The notes under the pieces were generated by a model. The model did not search any database. It saw nothing but the letters and a program-made list of their open reading frames with translations, and was not told the origin of the DNA. DNA of 64,000 nucleotides from an uncultured Opitutia bacterium. GTDB lineage: Bacteria > Verrucomicrobiota > Verrucomicrobiia > Opitutales > UBA953. The stretch spans positions 372,001 through 436,000 of the forward strand of contig CAIOAN010000012.1 of NCBI GenBank assembly GCA_903855995.1, in the 5' to 3' direction. Numbering within the stretch: the stretch's first letter is position 1; each line of letters opens with the position of its first letter. Of the stretch, positions 1-9,630 are shown in pieces. The position numbers were made by a program, and so were the translations under genes.

Positions 1-1
1 G

Positions 2-403
2 TGGTTCTGGACTAACACGGGCATCCCGTTCTCCTTCGGCACCGCGGTGTTGCTCGGGCTCTTCGTCGGCATCGCGATCTCAGGCCAGACCTTCTATTCC
101 TTCATTCTGGAGAACCTCAAATACTTCGCGGCCATCAAGGCGATGGGAGCGGGCATGGGCGTGATTGCCCGCATGCTCTTCGTGCAGGCCTTTACCGCCG
201 GACTCATCGGCTTTGGCCTCGGCGCGGGGATGGCGCAGGCCATCGGCCGCGCGATGATCGAGAAAGGCATGCCCCCTTTCGTGATGTTCCCCCAAATCCT
301 CTGGGCGACGTTCGCCCTCGTGCTGGGCATCAGCTTCGTCTCCGCCGTCATCGGCATCATCAAGGTGTCACGCGTCGACGCCGCCTCGGTCTTTCGCGGA
401 TGA
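2..403 (+). CDS. ABC transporter permease, FtsX/MacB-type, C-terminal part (truncated by window edge)
   Basis: The reading frame is open from the first bases of the window, so only the last 133 residues are seen; the gene starts upstream. The visible part has three strongly hydrophobic segments (near residues 15-35, 50-80 and 95-120) and the end of an FtsX-type permease domain, with the usual short positively charged link between segments (KAMGAGMGVIARM). It ends four bases inside the following ATPase gene (ATGA overlap). The order permease, ATPase, membrane fusion protein and outer-membrane lipoprotein matches DevCA/DevB or MacAB-type efflux systems of Gram-negative bacteria, where the permease couples ATP hydrolysis in the cytoplasm to periplasmic conformational change. 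The substrate cannot be told from the sequence. Confidence 0.85.
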   Translation, partial: WFWTNTGIPFSFGTAVLLGLFVGIAISGQTFYSFILENLKYFAAIKAMGAGMGVIARMLFVQAFTAGLIGFGLGAGMAQAIGRAMIEKGMPPFVMFPQILWATFALVLGISFVSAVIGIIKVSRVDAASVFRG

Positions 404-1128
404 GTCACCAAGCCCACACCGTCGCCGTCCGCGCCACCGGCGTCGACATGTTCTTCGGTACGCCCGAGAATCAGGTCGTCGCGCTCAAGCAGGCCGACTT
501 CGAAGCCCGCCGCGGCGAGCTCATCATGCTCGTCGGACCTTCCGGCTGCGGGAAGACCACCCTGCTTTCTGTCATCGCCGGTACGCTCACGCCGCAGGCG
601 GGGACGGTTGAGGTTTTCGGCCAGCGTCTCGATGGCCTCGGCCAGGAGGAACTCACGTCGTTCCGCCGCAAGAACCTCGGCTTCGTCTTCCAGTCTTTCA
701 ACCTGATCCCGACGCTTTCCGTCGTCGAGAACGTGATGGTCCCGCTCCTGATCCAAGGCCGTCCTTACGATGAAGCCCATGCCCGTGCCCACGCGATCAT
801 CGAGAAGGTCGGCCTTAAGGGCCGCGAAGAGGGCAGACCCAACGCGCTCTCTGGCGGCCAGCAGCAGCGCGTGGCTATCGCCCGCGCGCTCGTCCACGAA
901 CCCCCGTTGTTAATTTGCGACGAACCGACCTCAGCCCTCGATAAGGACACGGGGGCACATATCATGGAACTCGTGCGCGACCTCTCCCGCTCGCCCGAAC
1001 GTTGCGTGGTCGTCGTCACGCACGACCATCGCATCTTCCGTTTCGCAGATCGCATCGCGGAGATGGAAGACGGCCGCATCAGCCGCGTCGTCGACGACCC
1101 GAAGCTCCTCGACACCTCCCATCTCTAA
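400..1128 (+). CDS. ABC transporter ATP-binding protein, MacB/DevA/LolD-type
   Basis: A 242-residue nucleotide-binding subunit. Walker A is GPSGCGKTT near residues 46-54, a Q-loop is in [17 protein letters not shown], the ABC signature is [15 protein letters not shown] near 149, Walker B is [12 protein letters not shown] near 169, and the switch histidine is in VVTHDHR. Length and motifs fit the lipoprotein-release/macrolide-efflux branch that works with FtsX-type permeases. ATG overlaps the stop of the permease gene, showing translational coupling. It energises the permease encoded just upstream. The assignment to an efflux rather than a Lol system rests on the following fusion-protein and outer-membrane genes. 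Confidence 0.95.
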   Translation: MSHQAHTVAVRATGVDMFFGTPENQVVALKQADFEARRGELIMLVGPSGCGKTTLLSVIAGTLTPQAGTVEVFGQRLDGLGQEELTSFRRKNLGFVFQSFNLIPTLSVVENVMVPLLIQGRPYDEAHARAHAIIEKVGLKGREEGRPNALSGGQQQRVAIARALVHEPPLLICDEPTSALDKDTGAHIMELVRDLSRSPERCVVVVTHDHRIFRFADRIAEMEDGRISRVVDDPKLLDTSHL

Positions 1129-1136
1129 TCACCCTT

Positions 1137-2060
1137 ATGTTTAAGAAACGCATCCTGCTCTTCGCCTTGGCCCTCGCCGGCGCCGGCGCCGCTTGGCAGC
1201 TCACCCGTGGTACCGCCAACGAGGCGCCCATCAAGCCGCCACCCTATGAGCCCGCCACGCGCGACAAGGACGGTCTCATCGCCGCCGCCGGCCTGATCGA
1301 GGCGGTCGCGGAAAATACCCAGCTCGGTTCGCCCACTTCCGGAACAGTCGCAAAGGTCCATGTAAAGGTCTGGGACAAAGTGAAGGCCGGCGCTCCACTC
1401 ATCACCCTGGATGAGCGTGACCTGCAGGCGCAGTTCCAGGTGCAGAAGGCGGCCGTCTCGGCCGCCGAGGCCGCCTCTGAGCGTGCCGATGACGCCGCCC
1501 GTCGCTGGACGGGAATCAAGGATAGCGGCGCGGTCTCCGCCGCCGATTTGCTTTCATACCAAGTCGCCGCCAAAGAGGCCAAGGCGAAGCTCGCCCTCGC
1601 TAAGGCCCAGTTGGATCAGACCTCTGTCATGCTCGACCGCCTGGTACTACGCTCACCCATCGATGCGACCGTGCTTCAGGTGGGTGTGCGCGTCGGTGAA
1701 TTCGTCGCCGCCGGGGCCAAGGCACCAGTCATCCTCGGGGATATTTCCCGCCTGCAGATTCGTTGCGATGTCGACGAGCAGCTGGCCACACGCATGCGCG
1801 ACGGTCTCCCCGCCAAAGGCTATCTCAAGGGGGAGAGTTCTCTGGCTGGCGGTGCGGATCGGTCAATCGCGCTCAAGTTCGTGCACATCGAGCCCTTCGT
1901 CATTCCGAAGGCCTCGCTCACGGGTGCCAGTGTCGAGCGCGTCGACACCCGCGTTTTGCAGGTCATCTATCAGTTCGAACGTCCCGCCGGCCGCGCGATG
2001 TTCGTCGGCCAGCAGATGGATGTTTATATCGACGCTTCCCAAAATGCATCGGGCAAATAA
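1137..2060 (+). CDS. Periplasmic membrane fusion protein, HlyD/DevB family
   Basis: A 307-residue adaptor with one N-terminal membrane segment (MFKKRILLFALALAGAGAAW). After it come a short lipoyl-like half motif (GTVAKVHVKVWDKVKAGAPLITLDE), an alpha-helical coiled coil near residues 100-160, the second lipoyl half and a beta-barrel region. The open frame runs upstream inside the ATPase gene, but the ATG at 1137 gives the expected signal anchor and sits eight bases after the ATPase stop, so I chose it. The adaptor bridges the inner-membrane pump and the outer-membrane channel. Its end overlaps the next gene by 17 bases. Confidence 0.92.
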   Translation: MFKKRILLFALALAGAGAAWQLTRGTANEAPIKPPPYEPATRDKDGLIAAAGLIEAVAENTQLGSPTSGTVAKVHVKVWDKVKAGAPLITLDERDLQAQFQVQKAAVSAAEAASERADDAARRWTGIKDSGAVSAADLLSYQVAAKEAKAKLALAKAQLDQTSVMLDRLVLRSPIDATVLQVGVRVGEFVAAGAKAPVILGDISRLQIRCDVDEQLATRMRDGLPAKGYLKGESSLAGGADRSIALKFVHIEPFVIPKASLTGASVERVDTRVLQVIYQFERPAGRAMFVGQQMDVYIDASQNASGK

Positions 2061-3447
2061 AAGTTTCCTGCTCGGGGCCGCGCTGCTCGTCGGTTGCGCC
2101 CATGAGGCTGCCCTCCGCCCGGAGGACTTGAAAATCACGCCCGCATTTTCGCAGGCGGGCGTCCGGGCGGATGCGGACTGGTGGAAGTCGTTCAACGAAC
2201 CGCAGCTCAACGGCCTCATCGATCGGGCCATGTTGGCTAATCCAGATCTCGCTGTGGCGCGGGCCCGCTGGCGCGAAGCGCGCGCTGCCTTGCAGGCGGC
2301 CGATGCGGCGCTCCTTCCGCGCGTCGACGCACAGGTCTCTTACAACTCGCAACGCACATCGGCGGAGTCTGGCCGTAATTTCCCCGGCATGCCGCGACGT
2401 TTTGATACGGCGACCGTCGGAGCACAGGCTTCTTGGGAACTTGATCTCTGGGGTCGGAATTCGGCCCGCTCCGCGGCTGCGGCCGCGGATGCGTTGGCCG
2501 CCGGATTTACCGCTGAGAGCGTCCGCGTCGCCCTGGGTGCGGAAGTGGCGCGGCTTTGGTTCGCGGTCCAGTCGGCCCGCCGCGATGTCTCCTGCCTCAC
2601 CGATGAGTTCCAAGCCCGCTACCGCGAGATGGAAATCATTGAACAGGGCGTGAAGGCCGGATTGCTTTCCACGGATCCTCTTTCCACGGCCCAACTCGCC
2701 GCCGCCCAGGCTAAGTTAGATGAAGGTCAGGCGCATCGCCGACTGGCTGGATTTGAGAACGCGCTCCGCGTGGTCATCGGCGCCCAGCCGGGCGAGATGC
2801 TTCCCTCTTCGCCATCCGTGGAGAACCACCGAATCAATCCGACGTTCGGAGCCGGCGTGCCGTCGGAGCTTCTTCTTCATCGTCCGGACCTCGCCTCATC
2901 CGCCGCCCGACTTGATGCGGCCATGTCGCGCGAAGGCGCGGCCCGTGCGGATTTTTATCCGAGCGTCACGCTCACCGGCCAAGCTGGCTGGCAAGCGGAC
3001 CCGGCCTCGCGGCTGGGTCGGGGCTCGGCTGGATTCTGGACGTTGATGCCCTCCGTGGATCTGCCACTTTTCGACGGCCAGTCACGCGAGGCTAATTTGG
3101 AAGCACAGCGCGCACGTATCGATCTCGCCGGCGCGGAATGGCGTAAGGCGGTGTTGGTCGCGTTCCGCGAAGTTGAAGATGCGTTGGCTGATCTCCGGGA
3201 ACTTAACCTGCAGGTGGACCTTGCCCTGCGCGTGCAGAAGGCGGCTGCCGATCGATTGAAGAACGCCCAGACGCGTCTGCAGGCAGGCGTCGCCGATGAG
3301 CGTGAACAGGTGATCGCCCGACGGGATGCCGCTCAGGCGTTGCGGACGTACAGCGATTTGGAATTAGAACGTTGCCAGGTCTGGGTGCGACTCGCCGCTG
3401 CGACTGGCGGCGGCTGGGTGCGACCGGCCGCGGAGCCCGCTCAATAA
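2044..3447 (+). CDS. Outer-membrane efflux lipoprotein, NodT/OprM family
   Basis: A 467-residue TolC-fold channel protein. The ATG at 2044 gives a type II signal peptide with lipobox LVGC (Cys 18), so I reject the longer open frame that begins at 1411. The body contains two repeats of long amphipathic helices with the family hallmark RPDL (LLHRPDLASSAARLDAA) and a C-terminal coiled region (FREVEDALADLRELN). As the last gene of the operon it supplies the outer-membrane exit duct for the pump encoded before it. The pump is therefore a complete tripartite system. The gene is followed at once by a strong terminator. Confidence 0.93.
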   Translation: MHRANKSFLLGAALLVGCAHEAALRPEDLKITPAFSQAGVRADADWWKSFNEPQLNGLIDRAMLANPDLAVARARWREARAALQAADAALLPRVDAQVSYNSQRTSAESGRNFPGMPRRFDTATVGAQASWELDLWGRNSARSAAAAADALAAGFTAESVRVALGAEVARLWFAVQSARRDVSCLTDEFQARYREMEIIEQGVKAGLLSTDPLSTAQLAAAQAKLDEGQAHRRLAGFENALRVVIGAQPGEMLPSSPSVENHRINPTFGAGVPSELLLHRPDLASSAARLDAAMSREGAARADFYPSVTLTGQAGWQADPASRLGRGSAGFWTLMPSVDLPLFDGQSREANLEAQRARIDLAGAEWRKAVLVAFREVEDALADLRELNLQVDLALRVQKAAADRLKNAQTRLQAGVADEREQVIARRDAAQALRTYSDLELERCQVWVRLAAATGGGWVRPAAEPAQ

Positions 3448-3448
3448 A

Positions 3449-3474
3449 AAAGGGCGTCCGCTAGGACGCCCTTT
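3449..3474. terminator. Bidirectional intrinsic terminator between the efflux operon and gnd
   Basis: An 11-bp perfect stem (AAAGGGCGTCC) with a GCTA loop. The A-run on the left and T-rich bases on the right allow it to work for both the plus-strand efflux operon and the convergent minus-strand gnd gene. Confidence 0.85.
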
Positions 3475-3492
3475 CTGTTGCCGTCAAGGCGC

Positions 3493-4989
3493 TCAGGCCT
3501 TGATCTGCGGGCGCTTGGGATCCGGCCAGTCGATGTGGAAGAACTCGCCGCGGGGCTTGTCCTTACGCTCGTAGGTGTGGGCGCCGAAGAAGTCGCGCTG
3601 ACCCTGGAGCAGGTTCTGCGGGAGGTTCTCGGTACGGTACGAATCGAAGTAGGAAAGAGCGGAGCCGAGGGTTGGCACGGGGATGCCATGCTTAACCGCG
3701 AGGGCGATGACCTTGCGCCAGTTCTTCTGCGCCTTCTTGACCGTCTTCTTAAAATACGGGTCAAGTAGCAGGTTGGCTAGGCGAGGCTTCTTGCCGAAGG
3801 CTTCGGTAATCTTCTGGAGGAAGCGGGCGCGGATGATGCAACCGCCGCGCCAGATCTGGGAGATCTCGCCGAAGTTGAGCTTCCACTTATATTCGTTCTG
3901 CGCTTCGCGCATGAGCTGGAAGCCCTGGGCGTAGGAGCAAATCTTGGAGCAATAGAGGGCATCACGAATCTGTTCGATGATCTTGGCGCGATCGGGATTG
4001 GTCATCGCGCGCTTCGGGCCACGGAGGGCCTTGGCGGCGGCGACGCGCTCATCTTTCACGGCGGAGAGGCAGCGGGCGAAGACGGCTTCGGCGATGGTCG
4101 GAGCGGCGACACCCATGTCGAGGGCGTTGGCGCTCGTCCACTTGCCCGTACCCTTCTGGCCAGCGGTGTCGAGGATGACGTCCACGAGGGGTACGCCGGT
4201 CTCAGGGTCCTTCTGCTTGAGCACCTTGGCGGTGATTTCGATGAGGAAGGAATTTAGGTCGCCCTTGTTCCATTCTTCGAAGGTGGTGCCGATCTCGTCC
4301 GGGGTCATGCCGAGGAGGCCGCGCATGAGGTCGTAGGCTTCGCAGATCATCTGCATGTCGCCGTACTCGATGCCGTTGTGGACCATCTTCACGTAGTGAC
4401 CGGCGCCGTCGGGGCCGATATGGGCCACGCAGGGTACGCCGCCCTTGATGGGCTTGCCGGGGGTCGCGCCGGTGAGCTCGACGCCAGTCACGGCGTCGAC
4501 CTTGGAGGCGACGGCTTCCCAGATGGGCTTCAGTTCGGCCCAGGCGGCGGCATCGCCACCGGGCATAAGGGACGGGCCAAAGCGGGCGCCTTCTTCTCCG
4601 CCGGAGACGCCGGAGCCGATGAAGCGTAGGCCCTTGGCCTTGAGTTCGCGTTCGCGGCGGATGGTGTCGGTCCAGAGGGCGTTGCCTCCGTCGATGATGA
4701 TGTCGCCCGGTTCGAAGACCGCGGCGAGCTCGTTGATCACGGCGTCGGTTGGCGCACCGGCCTTGACGAGAATGACGGCCTTACGGGGCTTCTTGAGGGA
4801 GGCCGCGAAATCCTTGATGGTCGGGCAGCCAGTCAGCTTACCCGGGGTCTTCGGGTTTTCCTTCACGAACTCGTCGGTCTTGGCGGTCGTGCGGTTGTAT
4901 ACCGAGATCGCGAAGCCGTGATCGGCGATGTTGAGGGCGAGGTTCTGACCCATGACGGCCAGACCGATGAGACCAATGTCGGATTGCAT
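3493..4989 (-). CDS. gnd: 6-phosphogluconate dehydrogenase, decarboxylating
   Basis: Converts 6-phosphogluconate and NADP+ to ribulose 5-phosphate, CO2 and NADPH in the oxidative pentose phosphate pathway. The N-terminal Rossmann motif is [16 protein letters not shown]. The substrate-binding stretch [21 protein letters not shown] and the catalytic segment [19 protein letters not shown] are both present, as is the C-terminal all-helical domain. Length is 498 residues, a little above the usual 470-485. I chose the ATG at 4989 because it puts the Rossmann strand at the normal distance; a TTG four codons upstream (5001) would extend it slightly. It is a single-gene unit ending at the shared terminator. 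Confidence 0.96.
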   Translation of the reverse strand: MQSDIGLIGLAVMGQNLALNIADHGFAISVYNRTTAKTDEFVKENPKTPGKLTGCPTIKDFAASLKKPRKAVILVKAGAPTDAVINELAAVFEPGDIIIDGGNALWTDTIRRERELKAKGLRFIGSGVSGGEEGARFGPSLMPGGDAAAWAELKPIWEAVASKVDAVTGVELTGATPGKPIKGGVPCVAHIGPDGAGHYVKMVHNGIEYGDMQMICEAYDLMRGLLGMTPDEIGTTFEEWNKGDLNSFLIEITAKVLKQKDPETGVPLVDVILDTAGQKGTGKWTSANALDMGVAAPTIAEAVFARCLSAVKDERVAAAKALRGPKRAMTNPDRAKIIEQIRDALYCSKICSYAQGFQLMREAQNEYKWKLNFGEISQIWRGGCIIRARFLQKITEAFGKKPRLANLLLDPYFKKTVKKAQKNWRKVIALAVKHGIPVPTLGSALSYFDSYRTENLPQNLLQGQRDFFGAHTYERKDKPRGEFFHIDWPDPKRPQIKA

Positions 4990-5132
4990 AAGAGGAGCCA
5001 ATGCGAACCCCCGCGGGCTGGCATGGCAAACAAGAAAAGGGGCAGGTTTCGTTCAAAAGCTCTGGTTTTCGGCACCGCCGGCCGTCTTTCCCCTCGCCTC
5101 AATCATGGGGTATCCCATCGTGAGTCGCTGTC

Positions 5133-5681
5133 ATGTCCCAGCTCGTCGGCAAACGCATCACCCTCGGTATCACCGGCTCCATCGCCGCTTACAAGGCTGC
5201 GGACCTGACCTCCCAACTGGTCAAATACGGCGCCGAGGTCCAGGTGGTCATGACCAGGGGCGCCACGCAGTTCATCACACCGACGACTTTGCAGGTGCTG
5301 TCCCGCCGCCCGGTCGGCATCGATATCTGGGCCGAAGGGACGAATTCCGTGCCAAGCCACATCGAGATCGCCGACACGACGGACCTGCTGCTCGTCGCCC
5401 CTTTGACGGCGAACGTGATGGCGGAGTTCGCCCACGGCTTGGCCCCTGATCTCCTGACGAGTATCTATCTTGCTACCCGCGTCCCAGTCCTGCTCTGCCC
5501 GGCGATGAACGGCAAGATGTACGAGCACCCGGCCACGCAGGCCAATTTAAAGACGCTGCGCTCGCGCGGTCACGCTATCGTCGAACCAACCGAAGGCATG
5601 CTCGCCTGCGGTTACGAAGGTATTGGCAAGCTCGCGCCGGTCGACGAGATCGTCAGTCGCGTGCTTTCGATCTTAGGCTAA
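5133..5681 (+). CDS. coaC: Phosphopantothenoylcysteine decarboxylase (CoaC half only)
   Basis: A 182-residue flavoprotein of the HFCD family that decarboxylates 4'-phosphopantothenoylcysteine to 4'-phosphopantetheine in coenzyme A synthesis. The FMN-binding start GITGSIAAYKAADL, the catalytic His in SHIEIAD, the PAMN motif (CPAMNGKMY) and the substrate-clamp Cys (MLACGYEG) are all visible. In most bacteria CoaC is fused to CoaB; here it stops before any CoaB domain, so the synthetase must be encoded elsewhere. The next gene, queG, starts five bases later. A second coenzyme A gene, coaX, lies about 23 kb downstream. Confidence 0.93.
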   Translation: MSQLVGKRITLGITGSIAAYKAADLTSQLVKYGAEVQVVMTRGATQFITPTTLQVLSRRPVGIDIWAEGTNSVPSHIEIADTTDLLLVAPLTANVMAEFAHGLAPDLLTSIYLATRVPVLLCPAMNGKMYEHPATQANLKTLRSRGHAIVEPTEGMLACGYEGIGKLAPVDEIVSRVLSILG

Positions 5682-5686
5682 GCCCG

Positions 5687-6694
5687 ATGGATTCTCGCGA
5701 CCTCCGCCAGCGACTTGAGGCTTCGGCGAAGGCGTTGGGCTTTGATGCGTTTGGTGTCGCGCCGGTCGAGGTCGACGTGCGCGCCGACTATTTCAAGAAG
5801 TGGATCGCCGATGGCATGCACGGCGACATGGCCTGGCTGGCCCGCAATCCGGAACGGCGCACCGATGCGCGCAAAGTTTTGCCCGAAGCTCGCAGCTTTG
5901 TCGTCGTCGGGCTGAACTATTATCAGCCGCATCCGCCCGCTGGCTACCGTATCGCGAAATACGCCCTGGGGGCCGATTACCACAATGTGATGATCGCTCG
6001 CCTTAGGCTGCTTTGCGAGGAGATGCAGTCGCTCGGCGGCGAGCAGAAGCCGTACGTCGACACCGGTCCGGTGCTCGAGAAGCCCGTCGCCGCGGCCGCT
6101 GGTCTCGGCTGGCAGGGCAAGAGCACGATTCTCATCCACCGCGGCGCGGGAACGTGGCTTTTTCTTGGGGTGATTATAACGACGTTGGAACTGGAGGCAG
6201 CCACGACGCAGGAGCCGGACCGCTGCGGCTCGTGCACGCGTTGCATCGAGGCCTGCCCCACGGCCGCCATCATTGCGCCTTATAAAATGGATGCGCGCAA
6301 GTGTCTCGCGTACCTGACCATCGAGCACAAGGGCGCCATTCCGGTCGAATACCGCGAAGCCCTCGGCGATCGCGTCTTCGGCTGCGATGACTGCCTCGAT
6401 GTCTGCCCTTGGAACAAGTGGGCCGCCGCTACCCGCGAGGCTCATTTCGCGCCACGGCCGCATCCGCCGCTTCGCGAGACGCTCGCCTGGACCGATGAGC
6501 AGTTTCTGACGCATTTCAGGGGGACGCCGGTCGAGCGTCTAGGGCTGCACCGCTGGTGGCGGAACGCGCTGACCGTCCTCGGTAACGTCGGCACGCCGGA
6601 CGATCTTCCCGCCATAGCGGCTCATCTTAATCATGCCGATCCGATGGTTGCGGAGCATGCGGCCTGGGCGGCCGAACGTCTGCGGGGCGGCTGA
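5687..6694 (+). CDS. queG: Epoxyqueuosine reductase
   Basis: A cobalamin-dependent iron-sulfur enzyme that reduces epoxyqueuosine to queuosine at the wobble position of tRNAs with GUN anticodons. The N-terminal cobalamin-binding domain carries the VVGLNY core. Two 4Fe-4S motifs follow: CGSCTRCIEACP near residue 180 and CDDCLDVCPWN near 232. A C-terminal HEAT-like stretch (LTVLGNVGTPDDLPAIAAHL) completes the 335-residue protein, which is normal for QueG. It is the second gene of a coaC-queG pair with a five-base gap. Confidence 0.95.
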   Translation: MDSRDLRQRLEASAKALGFDAFGVAPVEVDVRADYFKKWIADGMHGDMAWLARNPERRTDARKVLPEARSFVVVGLNYYQPHPPAGYRIAKYALGADYHNVMIARLRLLCEEMQSLGGEQKPYVDTGPVLEKPVAAAAGLGWQGKSTILIHRGAGTWLFLGVIITTLELEAATTQEPDRCGSCTRCIEACPTAAIIAPYKMDARKCLAYLTIEHKGAIPVEYREALGDRVFGCDDCLDVCPWNKWAAATREAHFAPRPHPPLRETLAWTDEQFLTHFRGTPVERLGLHRWWRNALTVLGNVGTPDDLPAIAAHLNHADPMVAEHAAWAAERLRGG

Positions 6695-6703
6695 ACCTAC
6701 GGG

Positions 6704-6733
6704 TTGCTTCGGCGGCCAGGGTTGTCCTAATTG
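6704..6733 (+). promoter_or_regulatory. Putative sigma70-type promoter abutting the GTG at 6740
   Basis: TTGCTT (6704-6709), 18-bp spacer, TAATTG (6728-6733), then only six bases to the GTG at 6740. Transcription would begin at or next to the start codon. This also argues against the TTG at 6731, which lies inside the -10 box. Confidence 0.5.
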
Positions 6734-6739
6734 GGTGCC

Positions 6740-7270
6740 GTGACTCTCGCCCAAGCCTATTACGCCCTCGCCGCGGTTTTCCTGCTCGCCGGCTATCTGG
6801 TCTTAGCGGATGCGCCGGCGTTGCGCACATTCCGCCGTTCGAACAAGGCCACCTTGGTGCTCACGCTCCTGGCGGTCGCCTGGTTTGGTTGGTGGCTGCA
6901 AAATATCCCTGAAGCCGATCTCGCCGGCCTGTCGCGCTTGCCCGTGCAGGTCGTCTTCATCGGCGCCGGCCTCGCCGCCATCCTTTACATGCCCGACTTC
7001 CTGGCCGTGCGGTCGCTGGGCGTGCTCATGCTTTTCCTTGCCCGCCACGCGCTGGACGCGGGTTACCGGCAATTGCCGCAAAGCCTGCTCGATGCTTCGG
7101 CGAGTTACGGCGTGTTGGTGCTGTTCGGCTTCTGGTGGGCATGTTCGCCGCCGGTCTTTAATCGCCAGTGCGACTGGGTTCTGGCCACCTCCGGCCGCCG
7201 CCGCGCCGTCGGCGGATTACTGGCCCTTCTGGGTCTTGCGTGCGCCGGCCAGTCGTTGCGCCTGCCGTGA
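6740..7270 (+). CDS. Small polytopic membrane protein of unknown function
   Basis: A 176-residue protein I do not recognise. It has about five to six hydrophobic segments (near residues 5-22, 35-50, 65-85, 88-105, 118-140 and 155-170), short loops and no catalytic signature. The GTG at 6740 is preferred over the in-frame TTG at 6731 because a promoter-like -10 box covers the TTG. It is the first gene of a tight run, with GTGA overlap into gmk and ATGA overlap from gmk into polX, so it is probably co-transcribed with both. Charged residues cluster at RRSNK and SGRRR, which fits cytoplasmic loops. Confidence 0.7.
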   Translation: MTLAQAYYALAAVFLLAGYLVLADAPALRTFRRSNKATLVLTLLAVAWFGWWLQNIPEADLAGLSRLPVQVVFIGAGLAAILYMPDFLAVRSLGVLMLFLARHALDAGYRQLPQSLLDASASYGVLVLFGFWWACSPPVFNRQCDWVLATSGRRRAVGGLLALLGLACAGQSLRLP

Positions 7271-7860
7271 GTCGCGCCTTGCTCATCGTCGTCTCGGGTC
7301 CGGCCGGTAGCGGCAAGACGACTTTGTGCTCCCGTCTGACGGAAGCCTTCCCGCAGGCGATCCGCAGGGTCATCACCTGCACCACGCGTGCACCACGGCC
7401 GGGCGAAGTCGACGGGGTCGACTACCATTTTCTAGCCCGCGAAAGTTTCGAACAGCAAATCACCAAGGGGGTCTTTCTTGAGCACGCCGTGGTGCACGGC
7501 AATCTTTACGGTCCGCGCTCGGCGGATGTCGCCGCCCACCTCGACGCGGGATTCGACGCATTGTTGAACGTCGACGTCCAGGGCGCCGCGACCATTCGCG
7601 CCAAGGGCGAGGCCGATAGTCGTCTGGCCGCCGCCTTGGTGACGGTCTTTATTCGGGTGAGCGACCCGGTCGAACTTCGCCGTCGGCTCACCGGTCGCGG
7701 CACCGACCACGCCGACGAGATTGATCGCCGCGTGGCCACGGCTTCCTCAGAGCTTCTGCATGCGGGCGAATACCAGCACGTGATCGAAAGCGGCACCCGG
7801 GAGGCTGATTTCACGACGCTCGAAACCATTTATCGTTCCGAGAAGCGACAGCACCCATGA
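7267..7860 (+). CDS. gmk: Guanylate kinase
   Basis: Phosphorylates GMP to GDP with ATP. The P-loop GPAGSGKTT lies near residue 10, the GMP-binding stretch is TTRAPRPGEVDGVDYHFL, the base-recognition glutamate region is FLEHAVVHGNLYG, and the lid and core strand LNVDVQGA follow. At 197 residues it matches the family. The open frame extends to 7168, but the GTG at 7267 overlaps the previous stop (GTGA) and puts the P-loop at the normal distance, so I chose it. Its stop overlaps the polX start. Confidence 0.95.
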   Translation: MSRALLIVVSGPAGSGKTTLCSRLTEAFPQAIRRVITCTTRAPRPGEVDGVDYHFLARESFEQQITKGVFLEHAVVHGNLYGPRSADVAAHLDAGFDALLNVDVQGAATIRAKGEADSRLAAALVTVFIRVSDPVELRRRLTGRGTDHADEIDRRVATASSELLHAGEYQHVIESGTREADFTTLETIYRSEKRQHP

Positions 7861-9581
7861 TGGAAAAGAGTGATATCGCGACCGTCCTCGACGAGATTGC
7901 GACCTTCATGGAACTGACGGGAGAGAACCCGTTCAAGATCCGGGCCTATTCCGCCGGTGCGCGCACCCTCGAGAACATGACGGAAGACCTCGGCGTGTTG
8001 ATCGATAGCGGCAAGCTGGCCGACATTCCCGGCCTGGGCGAGGCGTTGGTCGACAAGATCACGACCCTTCGCCGCGACGGCGTGTTGCCCTTCCACCAAA
8101 AACTCAAGGCCTCCATTCCCGCCGGCCTCCTGGAGGTTATGCAGATTCCCGGACTCGGGCCGAAGAAGGTCCGCGCCCTCTGGACGCAGCTGGCCGTGGA
8201 GGATTTAGCAAAGCTGACGGAGGTTTGTGAGTCCGGAGCGGTCGCCGAGCTCAAGGGTTTCGGCGCCAAGACCCAGGAAAAAATCCTCGAAGGGATCAAG
8301 AACCGCATCGCCTACGGCAAGCGCCACCGGTGGTACGAAGCCGCGGCGATCGCCGAGCCGATTCTCGCCGGCCTGCGTGCGCTGCCGCAGGTCTCGCTCG
8401 CCGAATCCGCCGGATCGCTCCGCCGTTCCCGCGAAACAGTCGGCGACCTCGACTTCCTCGTGGCCTCGTCGGAACCGAAGCCGATTATGGATTGGTTTGT
8501 CGCCTATCCCGGCGTGAAGGAGGTGACCGCCCATGGAGAGACGAAGTCCAGCGTGCGCTTCGAGAATGGCCTGCAGGCGGACCTTCGCGTCGTGCCCGCG
8601 GAGCAGTTCTATTTCGCCCTCCATCACTTCACCGGCTCGAAGGAGCATAACGTCGCCATGCGCCATCGCGCGCTCGGGCGCGGTCTCAGCATGAGCGAGT
8701 GGGGCTTCAAGTCGGTCGATGAGAAGACCCCTGCGCCCGGCGCCGCGAACGAAGCAGAGGTTTTCCAGGCGCTCGGGCTGCCTTGGATTCCGCCCGAACT
8801 CCGCGAAGGCAACGGTGAGATCGACGCCGCCGAGGCCGGCAAGCTGCCGAAGCTGGTCCAGCTTTCCGACCTGCGCGGCGTATTTCATAATCACACCACG
8901 GAGTCCGACGGCGATCATACGCTCGACCAGATGGCCGCCGCCGCCGAAGCCCACGGTTGGGAATATCTCGGCATCTCGGATCACTCGAAGTCCAGCTTCC
9001 AGGCCGGCGGTCTCGACGAGGCGCGCCTGCAGAAGCAGATCGAGGACATCGCAAAACTTAATGCCGCGAAGAAATATCGCGTGCGTGTGCTTAGCGGCAG
9101 TGAGGTCGATATCCTGAAAGACGGCATGCTTGATTTCACCGACGAGTTGCTCGGCCGGCTGGATTTCGTCGTGGCTTCGGTGCACAATCTTTTCACGCTC
9201 GATCGCGAGGCCCAGACGGCGCGCATCATCAAGGCCATCGAAAACGAACACGTCGACATGATCGGGCACCTCACCGGCCGGCTGCTTAATAAGCGCGAGC
9301 CGTATGAGGTCGATGTCGCCAAGGTCATCGACGCGGCGGCGGCGAACGAGACCATCATCGAGCTGAACGCGAACCCTTGGCGCCTCGACCTCGACTGGCG
9401 TTGGTGGCGTCGCGCCGCCGAGAAGGGCGTGCTGTGCTCGATTAATCCCGATGCGCACCACATCGATCAACTGGCCTTTGCCGCACACGGCGTGCGGATC
9501 GCCCGCAAGGGTTGGCTGACTCCGGAGCAGGTGCTCAACACGCGCCCACTGCCCGAAGTGCTCGCCTGGCTCGGGCGCTAA
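7857..9581 (+). CDS. polX: Family X DNA polymerase with PHP exonuclease domain
   Basis: A 574-residue bacterial PolX used in base-excision and gap repair. The N-terminus has helix-hairpin-helix motifs ([13 protein letters not shown] and [12 protein letters not shown]). The polymerase palm follows, with the metal-binding pair in [19 protein letters not shown]-terminal PHP domain starts near residue 340 with [11 protein letters not shown] and continues through [16 protein letters not shown] and SINPDAH, giving 3'-5' exonuclease or AP-endonuclease activity. All expected metal ligands appear intact. It starts inside the gmk stop codon and ends an apparent four-gene transcription unit with no recognisable terminator. 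Confidence 0.95.
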   Translation: MMEKSDIATVLDEIATFMELTGENPFKIRAYSAGARTLENMTEDLGVLIDSGKLADIPGLGEALVDKITTLRRDGVLPFHQKLKASIPAGLLEVMQIPGLGPKKVRALWTQLAVEDLAKLTEVCESGAVAELKGFGAKTQEKILEGIKNRIAYGKRHRWYEAAAIAEPILAGLRALPQVSLAESAGSLRRSRETVGDLDFLVASSEPKPIMDWFVAYPGVKEVTAHGETKSSVRFENGLQADLRVVPAEQFYFALHHFTGSKEHNVAMRHRALGRGLSMSEWGFKSVDEKTPAPGAANEAEVFQALGLPWIPPELREGNGEIDAAEAGKLPKLVQLSDLRGVFHNHTTESDGDHTLDQMAAAAEAHGWEYLGISDHSKSSFQAGGLDEARLQKQIEDIAKLNAAKKYRVRVLSGSEVDILKDGMLDFTDELLGRLDFVVASVHNLFTLDREAQTARIIKAIENEHVDMIGHLTGRLLNKREPYEVDVAKVIDAAAANETIIELNANPWRLDLDWRWWRRAAEKGVLCSINPDAHHIDQLAFAAHGVRIARKGWLTPEQVLNTRPLPEVLAWLGR

Positions 9582-9595
9582 GGTCTCCTTACGGC

Positions 9596-9625
9596 TCGCC
9601 CTCGGCGGGCGGATTGCCCTAAGGT
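9596..9625 (+). promoter_or_regulatory. Putative promoter of kdsA, leaderless arrangement
   Basis: TCGCCC (9596-9601), 18-bp spacer, TAAGGT (9620-9625), then five bases to the kdsA ATG at 9631. The -35 is one base off the TTGCCC seen at several other genes in this window. Confidence 0.45.
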
Positions 9626-9630
9626 GCCGC